This document shows, piece after piece, positions 26,485 to 34,365 of a stretch of 64,000 nt of DNA. Location of the stretch: assembly GCA_017450435.1 (NCBI GenBank), contig JAFSTO010000043.1, forward strand, positions 43,047-107,046, given 5' to 3'. Under the pieces are notes generated by a model. The model was given only the letters and a program-made list of their open reading frames with translations, had not been told where the DNA came from and ran no database searches. A program made the position numbers and the translations under genes. Each line of letters opens with the position of its first letter. Within the stretch, counting starts at the first letter, position 1. This stretch comes from Paludibacteraceae bacterium. Lineage in GTDB: Bacteria; Bacteroidota; Bacteroidia; Bacteroidales; Paludibacteraceae.

Positions 26485-26685
26485 TTAAGGGCACTTCTAA
26501 AAATTCCTCGTTTTTAGGAAATAGCTCGATTAATAAAACTTAGGTACTTTTATCCTGCTTTTGGCTTTCTCTTGGTATCTTGCTGACATTCCCTCAGTCA
26601 CAATGCCCGCATTGCTCTTTATCTCAAGTCAACAATCTACTCAAGATAAAACTCAAAATAAAGCAATTTTCAGAAGTGCCCTTAA
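26485..26685. mobile_element. MITE-like element with 21-bp terminal inverted repeats and TTAA ends
   Basis: The left end (26485-26505) and the right end (26665-26685) are inverted copies with one mismatch, beginning TTAAGGGCACTTCT. The outer TTAA on both sides could be a target duplication of the YTAR type used by IS5-like elements. The roughly 200-bp interior has no transposase gene. It occupies almost the whole 5' leader of the GH3-type gene, from just past the -7 box to 16 bp before the ATG. Confidence 0.7.
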
Positions 26686-26701
26686 ACAACCTTTAACCAA
26701 C

Positions 26702-28597
26702 ATGACAAGACGTAAACCTTACTTAGACAATAACGGCAAAAGTCTCCCTTTCCCATGGCTGATAAATTTTGTATTGCTATTGGCAGGTGGCATAGAAACC
26801 CTTCGTTTACGTTTTTGGTCGCGTAAGCCTCGTCATGCAGCCGAGAAGACCCTACGCGATATTCTAACAATCTCTCGTGATACGGTGTATGGTAAAGAGC
26901 ATCATTTCGATGTTATTTTGTCCGCCACATCTTCAGCGGCTTTGTTTCGCTTGTATCGCCATTTTGTACCGGAGAATGATTTTGAGGCACTTCGTCCGTA
27001 TGTAGAGCGTCATAAGAACGGCGAGGAGAACGTGTTGTTTCCCGGCAAGCCGGACATGTATGCAACAACGAGCGGCACAACATCGCAGCCCAAATGGGTG
27101 CCGATGACGCACAAGTATCTGAAAGACGTGTATGGCAAGATGTCGCATATATGGACATGGAACTTTGTTAAACATCGTTCAAGAATTTTCGGCGGTCATA
27201 TATTTCCCATAGTAGGCAAAGAGATAGAAGGTTATGCACCTGACGGTACGATTTTCGGTTCGGTGAGCGGCGTGTTGGTTCGTGATATTCCCACAATTAT
27301 AAAGAAACACTATACCGCCCCTGCAGATGTAATGTCGATAGGTGATTATGGTGCCCGCAACTACGCATTGATGCGCCTTGCTTTGCAGCACAGAGACGTT
27401 ACTTTATGGGCAACAGCGAACCCGTCAACAATCTTAGAGTTACTACGATGCGTGGATGAGAATATAGAGGAAATGATAGTTGATATAGAGCGAGGTACGC
27501 TGTCAGAAAAGTTTGAAATAGAGCCGGACATTCGCAAGAGCCTTGCTCCGTATATGCGCCCTATGCCGCAGCGTGCGGAAGAACTCCGCCAACTGCGTAG
27601 TAAGTCGGCAGACGGCAAGATAAAACCGAAAGACTGGTGGCCGTGGCTTCAGTATCTGTCAACATGGAAATGCGGTAATACGAAGATTTACATGGAGAAA
27701 TACATGGATGCCTTTGATTGGGACCGCACATTCTATCAAGAATTAGGATATATAGCCACGGAATGTAGGTTCGGTTTCTCACTTGACGACAGCAATGAGT
27801 CGGTGTTGTTCCCGCAGTTTCACTATTATGAGTTTGTGGAGGAGAGTGAGATACAGTCTCCCCGTAAGCATTTCCTGCAGATAGACGAACTGGAGGTAGG
27901 CAAGCGTTATTGTGCGTACGTGACCACATATTCAGGTTTGTTCCGCTATAATATGAACGACCTGATAGAGGTGGGCGGGCACTATAAGAACACCCCTACA
28001 GTTCACATGATATCAAAGGTGAACGGCATAGTGTCACTGACCGGAGAGAAACTATATGAGCCGCAGTTTATCGAGGCGGTGCATGACGCGGAGAAGGAAA
28101 CGGGGATTTTGACGAAATTCTTCGTTGGATTTGCAGACGTTGACGAGTCGAAATATCATTTCTATTTTGAGTTCCAAAGCGAAGATATATCTCAGGAATC
28201 AGCCAAGACCTTTGGAATGGTGGTGGATAAGTATCTACAGCAGATTAACATTGAATATGAGTCAAAACGTCAATCGTTCCGCTTGCATGACCCTGAGGTT
28301 CATATTCTCCTTTCCAACGCATATTCGCGCTTCAAGTCGGCATGTCTGCAGGATGGTTTCCGCGATGGTCAATTTAAGTTTAACCTTTTGATGCAGGATG
28401 AGGCACGCAGGCGTAAGTTTGCCTTGATAGAGCGCATATACGACCGCCAGAACGGCTTCTCTGACAGGTGGTTAGACCGTGTACAACGGTGGGATGAACG
28501 TATTGATGAGCGTCGTAAACGTCGTGAGGAGCGCTCGAAAGAAAAAGAGAACAAACGCAAAACGAAGCGTGCAGCGCCTACAGATGGAAATAAATAA
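26702..28597 (+). CDS. GH3-family acyl acid-amido synthetase-like protein
   Basis: The protein has 631 residues from the ATG at 26702; an in-frame TTG 47 codons upstream lies inside the MITE-like element and is rejected. Adenylate-forming motifs of the GH3 family are visible: YATTSGTTSQPKWVP near residue 120, ATECRFGFSLDDSNES near 355, and TTYSGLFRYNMNDLIEVGG near 410 with SLTGEKLYE after it. Plant GH3 enzymes join amino acids to acyl acids; bacterial members are poorly characterised. The C-terminus is highly charged and Arg/Lys-rich (RRKRREERSKEKENKRKTKR). The HAD and PlsC-like genes follow within 15 bp and by overlap, suggesting one pathway, perhaps an acyl-amino-acid lipid. Confidence 0.85.
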   Translation: MTRRKPYLDNNGKSLPFPWLINFVLLLAGGIETLRLRFWSRKPRHAAEKTLRDILTISRDTVYGKEHHFDVILSATSSAALFRLYRHFVPENDFEALRPYVERHKNGEENVLFPGKPDMYATTSGTTSQPKWVPMTHKYLKDVYGKMSHIWTWNFVKHRSRIFGGHIFPIVGKEIEGYAPDGTIFGSVSGVLVRDIPTIIKKHYTAPADVMSIGDYGARNYALMRLALQHRDVTLWATANPSTILELLRCVDENIEEMIVDIERGTLSEKFEIEPDIRKSLAPYMRPMPQRAEELRQLRSKSADGKIKPKDWWPWLQYLSTWKCGNTKIYMEKYMDAFDWDRTFYQELGYIATECRFGFSLDDSNESVLFPQFHYYEFVEESEIQSPRKHFLQIDELEVGKRYCAYVTTYSGLFRYNMNDLIEVGGHYKNTPTVHMISKVNGIVSLTGEKLYEPQFIEAVHDAEKETGILTKFFVGFADVDESKYHFYFEFQSEDISQESAKTFGMVVDKYLQQINIEYESKRQSFRLHDPEVHILLSNAYSRFKSACLQDGFRDGQFKFNLLMQDEARRRKFALIERIYDRQNGFSDRWLDRVQRWDERIDERRKRREERSKEKENKRKTKRAAPTDGNK

Positions 28598-28611
28598 GAG
28601 GCACTCATTCA

Positions 28612-29229
28612 ATGAAATTTGAGTTAGACAATATTGATGTAGTAGTGAGCGACTTGGACGGCACCCTTTACGACAAACGCCACATAGCGGCACGACTTAT
28701 AAAGCGCGATATCCGACACTTGCATTATCTGTTGTCCGAGCGATTAGCCCGTAAGCATCTGCGCGGAAAGTCGTTCGGGAGTGCAGATGCTTTTTATTCG
28801 GCATATTTCGAGGAGATGGCTCGTGGCAGGATGTTCACAGCCGATGATGCCCGGCGGTGGTATGCGGACACATATATGCCGACGATGGTGGATATTATCC
28901 GAAAACACTACACCGTGCAGAATTGGGTTCCGGAGTTGATTAGAGAATGTAAGGAAAGGCAAGTGCCGATAGTAGTGTATTCCGACTACGATTTTGTATC
29001 AGAAAAACTTCAGGCACTGCATCTTGATGAAAAAAATTTTGCTTTTGTCGTATCAGCTCCGTCGCTTGGAGGACTAAAACCATCGAAAGAGTCGGCAATG
29101 GCAATTATCAACCGATTGGGCGCAAAAGCAGAACGCACTCTTTTTCTTGGCGACAGAGATGACACCGATGGCGGATCGGCAAGAGCTGTGGGTGCTAAAT
29201 GTCAGCTTATAAAAAACACAGACAAATGA
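28612..29229 (+). CDS. HAD-superfamily hydrolase
   Basis: The protein has 205 residues. The nucleophile motif SDLDGTLYDKR, a motif-II-like VVYSDYD, a Lys in GGLKPSKE and the acidic FLGDRDDTDGGSARA motif make a complete HAD phosphatase set with a helical cap. The substrate is unknown. It starts 14 bp behind the GH3-type gene and its TGA overlaps the ATG of the acyltransferase gene, so translation is probably coupled. A role as phosphatase in a lipid pathway is inferred only from this position. Confidence 0.88.
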   Translation: MKFELDNIDVVVSDLDGTLYDKRHIAARLIKRDIRHLHYLLSERLARKHLRGKSFGSADAFYSAYFEEMARGRMFTADDARRWYADTYMPTMVDIIRKHYTVQNWVPELIRECKERQVPIVVYSDYDFVSEKLQALHLDEKNFAFVVSAPSLGGLKPSKESAMAIINRLGAKAERTLFLGDRDDTDGGSARAVGAKCQLIKNTDK

Positions 29230-30080
29230 AGATAAATAATTTTGAGGTTGAGCAGGGAACTTACGTTCCTGATATGGGATTGGAATATTCGGAGACAGAC
29301 CCGTACGTAAGAATGTATCGTCCTGTGTACGACAGGGAATATCGTGTTGACGAAAATTATCCGTTTGTGGATGATTCACTGAAGTACAGAATACTAAATG
29401 TATTTTCATACATCTTTATATTATATATATCGCTTGGAATATGGCTTCGCCTGAATACAGGTTTGCGTTTCAAAGGCCGTGAGAACCTGAAGAAATACAA
29501 AGATGTGCTCAAAGGCGGATATATAACCATTTCCAACCACTGTTTGAGACATGATTGTGAGTCGGTGTTGATAGGTGTAGGCGCTAAACACACAACACGT
29601 ATTCCGATGTTTCAGAAGAATTTCGAGACGAAAGACCAGTTTTTTCTTCGCGTAGTAGGCGGCATTCCCATACCTCCGGCAGAAGAGGGTTTGTCGGCTA
29701 TGAAGTGTTTTAATTCGGCCTTTGATGAGTTTCATCGTCGTGGTTGGTCGTTTCATATTTTCCCGGAGATGTCGAAGTGGCCGTGGTATCCTGCACTTCG
29801 TCCATTTCAGAAGGGCGCTTTCACGATGTCATATAAGTATGGTATGCCGATAGTGCCTTGTGCGATAACATATCGTCCAAGGACAGGCATCTATCGTTTG
29901 TTTGGAAAGAAAGAAGAGCCGCTAATAACTGTAGAGATAGGCGAGCCGATATTGCCACAAAAGGACGCGCCACGCAAGGCGGAGGTGGATAGAATGCGCG
30001 AAGAAGCACATAACGCCATGCTGAAGATGATGCATATCAAACAGAACCCGTGGAAGGCCGCTCCTGACGACGAAAGATAA
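29226..30080 (+). CDS. PlsC-family acyltransferase
   Basis: The protein has 284 residues from the ATG at 29226, which shares ATGA with the HAD stop; an ATG nine codons upstream is possible. A membrane segment at about 60-80 (YIFILYISLGIWL) is followed by the acyltransferase motif NHCLRHD (HX4D) and the substrate motif IFPEMSKWPW, then VPCAITYRP. The family moves acyl groups onto glycerol phosphates or other hydroxyls at the inner membrane. The Met in place of the usual Gly in FPEG suggests an acceptor other than lysophosphatidate. It closes the GH3/HAD/PlsC cassette. Confidence 0.87.
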   Translation: MKINNFEVEQGTYVPDMGLEYSETDPYVRMYRPVYDREYRVDENYPFVDDSLKYRILNVFSYIFILYISLGIWLRLNTGLRFKGRENLKKYKDVLKGGYITISNHCLRHDCESVLIGVGAKHTTRIPMFQKNFETKDQFFLRVVGGIPIPPAEEGLSAMKCFNSAFDEFHRRGWSFHIFPEMSKWPWYPALRPFQKGAFTMSYKYGMPIVPCAITYRPRTGIYRLFGKKEEPLITVEIGEPILPQKDAPRKAEVDRMREEAHNAMLKMMHIKQNPWKAAPDDER

Positions 30081-30107
30081 GTTTTTATCACAGATTTTGC
30101 TTTTTTC

Positions 30108-30138
30108 TTGCATATATCATAAAAAAGCAGTATCTTTG
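30108..30138 (+). promoter_or_regulatory. Promoter of the tRNA-Gly/tRNA-Ala pair
   Basis: TTG at 30108-30110, a 20-bp spacer and TATCTTTG at 30131-30138, preceded by AAAAAAGCAG as at other tRNA promoters here. Confidence 0.8.
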
Positions 30139-30181
30139 CAGCGTGAAATGAAACTTGAAGTGCTTTTAAGTATGTCGTCAT

Positions 30182-30252
30182 GCGGCATTAGCACATCGGT
30201 AGTGCATCAGCTTCCCAAGCTGAGGAGGAGGGTTCGACTCCCTTATGCCGCT
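30182..30252 (+). tRNA. tRNA-Gly (CCC)
   Basis: A full cloverleaf is present: acceptor GCGGCAT/ATGCCGC, anticodon loop TTCCCAA, T-loop TTCGACT and discriminator T, as is usual for glycine. CCA is not encoded. Confidence 0.95.
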
Positions 30253-30317
30253 CAAGGATATGGTCAATCTGCAAGTAAAATATCTGCTGCAGAGTTAACC
30301 ATTGAAAACATCAAATC

Positions 30318-30390
30318 GGGGTTCTAGCTCATCTGGTAGAGCGCAACAATGGCATTGTTGAGGTGAGGGGTTCGAGTCCCCTGAGCTCCA
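30318..30390 (+). tRNA. tRNA-Ala (GGC)
   Basis: Acceptor GGGGTTC/GAGCTCC pairs with two G-U wobbles. The anticodon stem CAACA/TGTTG holds the loop ATGGCAT (anticodon GGC), with a normal TTCGAGT T-loop and discriminator A. It lies 65 bp behind tRNA-Gly with no separate promoter seen. Confidence 0.95.
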
Positions 30391-30437
30391 CAAAAGCGAG
30401 GATTAAAGGTGTTGTGCCGAATTTTTTTACGAAAATG

Positions 30438-30469
30438 TTTGGCTATATCAAAAAAAAGCAGTACCTTTG
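30438..30469 (+). promoter_or_regulatory. Promoter of tRNA-Glu
   Basis: TTTG at 30438-30441, a 20-bp spacer and TACCTTTG at 30462-30469, with AAAAAAAGCAG before the -7 box. Confidence 0.85.
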
Positions 30470-30499
30470 CACTCGCTTTCGAAAAGAAGTATAATAACC

Positions 30500-30571
30500 G
30501 GTGCTATCGTCTAGCGGTTAGGACAAAAGATTCTCAATCTTTAAACCGGGGTTCGATTCCCCGTAGCACTA
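30500..30571 (+). tRNA. tRNA-Glu (CTC)
   Basis: Acceptor GGTGCTA/TAGCACT, the anticodon loop TTCTCAA (anticodon CTC) and the T-loop TTCGATT are all present; the D-arm TCTAGCGGTTAGGA is typical of tRNA-Glu. Confidence 0.95.
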
Positions 30572-30582
30572 CAAAACAAACT

Positions 30583-30620
30583 AAACAGACTGCTGATAAT
30601 CAGCGGTCTGTTTGGTTTTA
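30583..30620 (+). terminator. Terminator of tRNA-Glu
   Basis: Fourteen-base arms, AAACAGACTGCTGA and TCAGCGGTCTGTTT (one G-T pair), with loop TAA, followed by GGTTTTAA. Confidence 0.8.
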
Positions 30621-30636
30621 ATGCTGTACCTGTCTA

Positions 30637-30936
30637 TTACTCAATCATCTTGATTATTTTTGCCGGCACCCCACCAACGATAGCGTTTGCCGGCACGTCT
30701 TTTGTTACCACAGCCCCTGCTGCAACAATGGCATTGTCGCCGATAGTGACTCCCTGTAGAACAGTGACATTCGCTCCGAGCCATACTTTTTTGCCTATGT
30801 GTATCGGTCGTGCTATCATACCCGCCCGCTGTGCTGGGTCGGGTAGGTGGTTGAGCGTACAGAGTGTGGCATTATGACCAATAAGTGCGTCATCGTCAAT
30901 GAAGATACCACCTTGGTCTTGGAATTTGCAGCCCAT
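30637..30936 (-). pseudogene. 5'-truncated hexapeptide-repeat sugar O-acetyltransferase
   Basis: Only 99 residues follow the first ATG, against about 190 for maltose/galactoside O-acetyltransferases. The left-handed beta-helix half is intact ([54 protein letters not shown]). Family-like sequence (RIFIN) continues upstream of the ATG for a few codons to a stop near 30979, inside the end of the NUDIX gene. The N-terminal half is therefore missing. It is probably a remnant, although a short trimeric beta-helix protein cannot be fully excluded. Confidence 0.7.
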
Positions 30937-30970
30937 GTTGATAAAAATGCGCTTAGTGGACAGTGATGAT

Positions 30971-31426
30971 TTACAAACCTAACATTTTCATCGCGTCTTT
31001 AAGTATTATTTCGTGGTCGAAAGCGAGTTTTGGCAGTTCGTTCAATGGCCACCATTGTGCGTCAGCGGCATCGTCTGCTGCCTTAGCCTCCGGCATGGTT
31101 GTTATGGCGGCATAGGCAGCAGTGATGACGCGTCCTCGCGGGTCGCGCTCCACATCGGAATAGATGCCCACCAACTGCATGCCACTCAGTACTATGCCAG
31201 TTTCCTCTTCCAATTCTCGCTCGGCACAACGATTGACCGTCTCATTCATATTGAGAAACCCTCCCGGGAAAGCCCAGTATCCCTTATACGGTTCATTTCC
31301 ACGCTGTATGAGCAGCACGAAGGTCAGCCCGTCCCGCTCTGCAAAGAGCACACTGTCTGCAGTTACCGATGCACGCGGATAGCGATAGGCAAACATGCCG
31401 TCTTGTGTTTTCTTGTAGTCTGTCAT
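30971..31426 (-). CDS. NUDIX hydrolase
   Basis: The protein has 151 residues from the ATG at 31426, which lies 26 bp past the -7 box; the longer reading frame would begin inside the promoter. The NUDIX box is complete: [20 protein letters not shown] followed by ETGI. The start [13 protein letters not shown] and the late [14 protein letters not shown] resemble family members acting on ADP-ribose or 8-oxo nucleotides. The substrate is not determinable. Its 3' end abuts the truncated acetyltransferase. Confidence 0.92.
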   Translation of the reverse strand: MTDYKKTQDGMFAYRYPRASVTADSVLFAERDGLTFVLLIQRGNEPYKGYWAFPGGFLNMNETVNRCAERELEEETGIVLSGMQLVGIYSDVERDPRGRVITAAYAAITTMPEAKAADDAADAQWWPLNELPKLAFDHEIILKDAMKMLGL

Positions 31427-31451
31427 AGTTTTGCTAATATTAAATGATTTG

Positions 31452-31483
31452 CAAAGATACACTTTTTAACTGATAAAAACAAA
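31452..31483 (-). promoter_or_regulatory. NUDIX gene promoter
   Basis: Leftward TTTG at 31483-31480, a 20-bp spacer and TATCTTTG at 31459-31452. Confidence 0.85.
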
Positions 31484-31897
31484 AAAGAAGAAAAACTTTT
31501 TCGAAAATACAACATTGTGCTAAACAAAAATTTGAGCAAAGATACAAAAACAAAGAGCAAATGTCAATATGTAGAATATAATTATATGTAGGCATAACGC
31601 CGGCTAAATGTTACTGTCGTTTTGAGGATAAAAACAGAAAAGGCTCGAATAATTCTGCGATTATTTAGGAAATGTGGGTGGGGATATGGTCCGAGTTTTA
31701 TAATAACCTTCTCCCGGCATGTATGCCGAGAGCTGAACGAATCTCAACATAGCACATTGTGTTATACATTTAAAACAAAAAAGCACAAATAATCAAAAAA
31801 AACATTCAAAAAGTTGTTCAAGTCAAAAAAAAGTGATACTTTTGTAATTGGTATGTCTTATTATGATAAATGAACATACATAATTACAAACAGACCT
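31484..31897 (+). promoter_or_regulatory. AT-rich intergenic region with the promoter of the TPR/AraC gene
   Basis: A rightward promoter is visible at 31814-31844: TTG, 20 bp, TACTTTTG. The rest (31484-31813) is AT-rich, and no gene is seen. Confidence 0.65.
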
Positions 31898-33592
31898 ATG
31901 ATTAAGCCCCATTCCATTAGGATATTTCATACTCTAATAGTACAACTTGCCGTTATAGTGAGCGCAACAGCATCCAGTCAGAAAGCGGAGCCTATTGACA
32001 CTTTGCTGGAGCGGTTTGACGATAGACCGTGTTTGAATACAGCGCGGGAATTCTTTGCCTATATGGACCAAGAGGAGTTTATGGACGAGCCGGTTGTCTT
32101 CACTGCCTCCACTCCTTTGGACACCATGAAAGCGCTGGTGTGGTATTGGGCCGGAGAATGGTACTATGCCGAGCAGGATTATCCGTTAGCTGAGAAGAAC
32201 CTGCTGAGGGCGTTGGAGTTGATGGAGTATTCTGACGAGAAATCCATCTCTGACAACCTGTCGATGTTAGGTCTGACTTACATGCGCCAGTCTAAATACG
32301 ACGAAGCTCTGCGATATATGCAGCGCTGCTATCAGTTGGACAGCAGTAGCGGTGACCCGGCCCGCATCAGTTCATCGCTCAATACGATAGCCGGAACGCT
32401 ATTGGCAGCAGGTAATCCCGAAGAGGCTGAGGGATATATCCTCCGCGCGATTACTTATGCCAAGCATGCGGACAACCCTTCCCGTATGGCAGTTATCTAT
32501 GGCATGGCAAGCGAGATAGAGAACCGGCTGGAGCATCAAGAACAGGCTCTGCTCTATGCCGACAGTGCGTGTCAGGTGGAAGCGACAACAGGCAACCGGT
32601 ATAAGATGGCGGTGCGGCAAACGCAGAAAGCTTCAATCCTCGTAGGGATGGAACGTTATGAAGAGGCGGAGAATATATTGGTCAATGTAGTGCCTTATTT
32701 CCGTAGTACCGGTGACCAACTGTCATTAGCGATAGCTCTCAATAAACGTGGTCAGGCGGCGAGCGGTATGGGACGTCAGGGTGAGGCTGTGGAGTACCTC
32801 GGTGAAGCGATAGTTATCTGTCAACGTATAGGTAATCCATATAATGAAGCCTATGCGCAGCGTGCGATATACAATATATTATATAAATCCGATCCCGAAG
32901 CAGCTCGTGCTCATTTAGAGCGCTATCATCAGCTAAAGGACTCACTTTATTCGCATGCGACAGCAGCGCAGTTGGCTCGGTTTAATGCCGAGTTCGGCAG
33001 GGATGAGTTGGAGAAAGAGAAAGAGCAGTTAACTCGCCGCAACCATCGGTTAGTGTGGATAGGAACGATAGTCAGCATTAGTGTATTCATCTGCATTGTG
33101 GTTGCTATCATCTGGTTCCGCAAACGTCAGAGCAAAATCAACGAACTGATGAGTGACATGATGACAGAACTGAACGAGGCACGACATTCTTCGACGCCGG
33201 AACAGGAGACACCCAAATTAGAAGAGCCGAAGGTTCCAGAGGAATATCTGACTCCTGAGGACAAGCGGTTCCTCAAAAAACTAATCCTATCAGTCACCCG
33301 TATGATGGATCACCAAGTAGTGACGGTGACTCAGGTAGCAGACAAGATGTGTATGTCTCCCAAGACCCTTAACCGCCGTCTGCAGTACCTCACGGGCGAA
33401 GGAGCAAAACGCTATATCATGCGCATACAATTGGAGCAGGCGAAAATCATGTTGCTTCAGAACCTTGATATTCCTATTGTAGATATAGGCAACTGTTGCG
33501 GGTTTGATGACCATAGTTCGTTCACGCGAACCTTCACTCAGAACGTTGGTATGTCACCTTCGGACTACCGTTTGAATCGCGGAAAAGGCTAA
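31898..33592 (+). CDS. Membrane-anchored TPR protein with C-terminal AraC-type DNA-binding domain
   Basis: The protein has 564 residues. An N-terminal signal or anchor segment (LIVQLAVIVSATASS) precedes about six tetratricopeptide repeats (residues 70-350; for example MLGLTYMRQSKYDEALRYM). A transmembrane helix lies near 388-410 (LVWIGTIVSISVFICIVVAI), then a Glu/Pro-rich linker. The C-terminal AraC pair of helix-turn-helices ends SSFTRTFTQNVGMSPSDYR. This layout is common in Bacteroidota regulators that sense a periplasmic signal and act on DNA at the membrane. Its targets are unknown; the nearby surface-protein genes are candidates. Confidence 0.9.
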   Translation: MIKPHSIRIFHTLIVQLAVIVSATASSQKAEPIDTLLERFDDRPCLNTAREFFAYMDQEEFMDEPVVFTASTPLDTMKALVWYWAGEWYYAEQDYPLAEKNLLRALELMEYSDEKSISDNLSMLGLTYMRQSKYDEALRYMQRCYQLDSSSGDPARISSSLNTIAGTLLAAGNPEEAEGYILRAITYAKHADNPSRMAVIYGMASEIENRLEHQEQALLYADSACQVEATTGNRYKMAVRQTQKASILVGMERYEEAENILVNVVPYFRSTGDQLSLAIALNKRGQAASGMGRQGEAVEYLGEAIVICQRIGNPYNEAYAQRAIYNILYKSDPEAARAHLERYHQLKDSLYSHATAAQLARFNAEFGRDELEKEKEQLTRRNHRLVWIGTIVSISVFICIVVAIIWFRKRQSKINELMSDMMTELNEARHSSTPEQETPKLEEPKVPEEYLTPEDKRFLKKLILSVTRMMDHQVVTVTQVADKMCMSPKTLNRRLQYLTGEGAKRYIMRIQLEQAKIMLLQNLDIPIVDIGNCCGFDDHSSFTRTFTQNVGMSPSDYRLNRGKG

Positions 33593-34049
33593 GTCAAGTT
33601 CCCAAACAATTGTTTTTTTGCTTAATTCAAAAAAAACAGCACCTTCGCCGCACATCTACTCCGAGAAAGGTTGCAATTGCAACAGTAATCGTAATACACT
33701 ACAAGTGCTATGAATATAACATTCTCACTCCGCCATACACGCGATTCTTTTCGAAAGATTGTACTGATTGAGGGATTCTCTCTTCCTTGGACGGATAGCG
33801 ATGGAGTCACATATATGGGGGGGCGTACCATATCTTCTTAATACTAAAAATCCTTGTTCTAAACCCTGGAATTAGAGCTTTTATGCCACTTTGTCCGTTT
33901 TTGTAAAATATCTGTCCGCTTTTGCAAAAGCGATTTCAGAAAATTCCACTACTTTTGCACTCGATAAAATCGGGTGCATTTTTTTTGCTGCCCGCTAAAA
34001 CAACAAATGAATTTTCCTGTATAGTGAGTTGACCGGTAAGGGAACGAGT
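33593..34049 (+). other. Intergenic region with weak promoter-like sites
   Basis: A TACTTTTG box at 33950-33957 could drive the small gene at 34050, although no TTTG is found at the usual distance. A 43-codon ATG frame at 33710-33841 has no recognisable features and is not called. A degenerate promoter-like stretch (AACAGCACCTTCG) lies near 33640. Confidence 0.4.
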
Positions 34050-34220
34050 ATGGAAGATAAGAAAAACAACAATCATTCAGTGCCGGAGTCGTCCGCTGCC
34101 TCAGAACATCGTCATGAGGCGGCGAAGGACTATACAAGGAAGTTGGTAGAGGAGATACTCTCTTCGCAAGCCGCAAAAAATACGAAAAATTCCGGTGGAA
34201 CGAATACTTCCAATTCCTAA
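34050..34220 (+). CDS. Small hydrophilic hypothetical protein
   Basis: The frame encodes 56 residues from the ATG at 34050, rich in Ser, Asn, Lys and Glu, with a central helix-prone segment (AAKDYTRKLVEEILSSQAAK) and a Ser/Thr/Asn tail. There is no signal peptide or membrane segment. A TACTTTTG box lies about 93 bp upstream. I do not recognise it. It precedes the BspA-like surface gene by 145 bp. Confidence 0.4.
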   Translation: MEDKKNNNHSVPESSAASEHRHEAAKDYTRKLVEEILSSQAAKNTKNSGGTNTSNS

Positions 34221-34324
34221 GAATAGAATGCCTATTCTTCACCGATATTATGGTTCCCATCGGCAAGATTAACACCAAATATTAGTGACGGAAATAGGAA
34301 TAATTTGAAGAAAAATCAATTATC

Positions 34325-34365
34325 GAGGGTTAGCCCTCACAATATTAACAAAAATCTCAAACACT
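34325..34365 (+). promoter_or_regulatory. Leader element shared with the gene at 9470
   Basis: A GAGGG-TTAG-CCCTC hairpin (34325-34338) is followed by a 27-base leader (34339-34365) that matches the leader of the leftward gene at 9471-9497 at 24 of 27 positions, directly against each ATG. Confidence 0.6.

Noticed and set aside
26561-26701. The upstream TTG extension of the GH3-type protein
   Set aside because: The extra 47 residues are translation of the MITE-like element; the family sequence begins at the ATG at 26702.
33710-33841. A 43-codon ATG frame
   Set aside because: It has no recognisable sequence, weak promoter support and random-looking composition.
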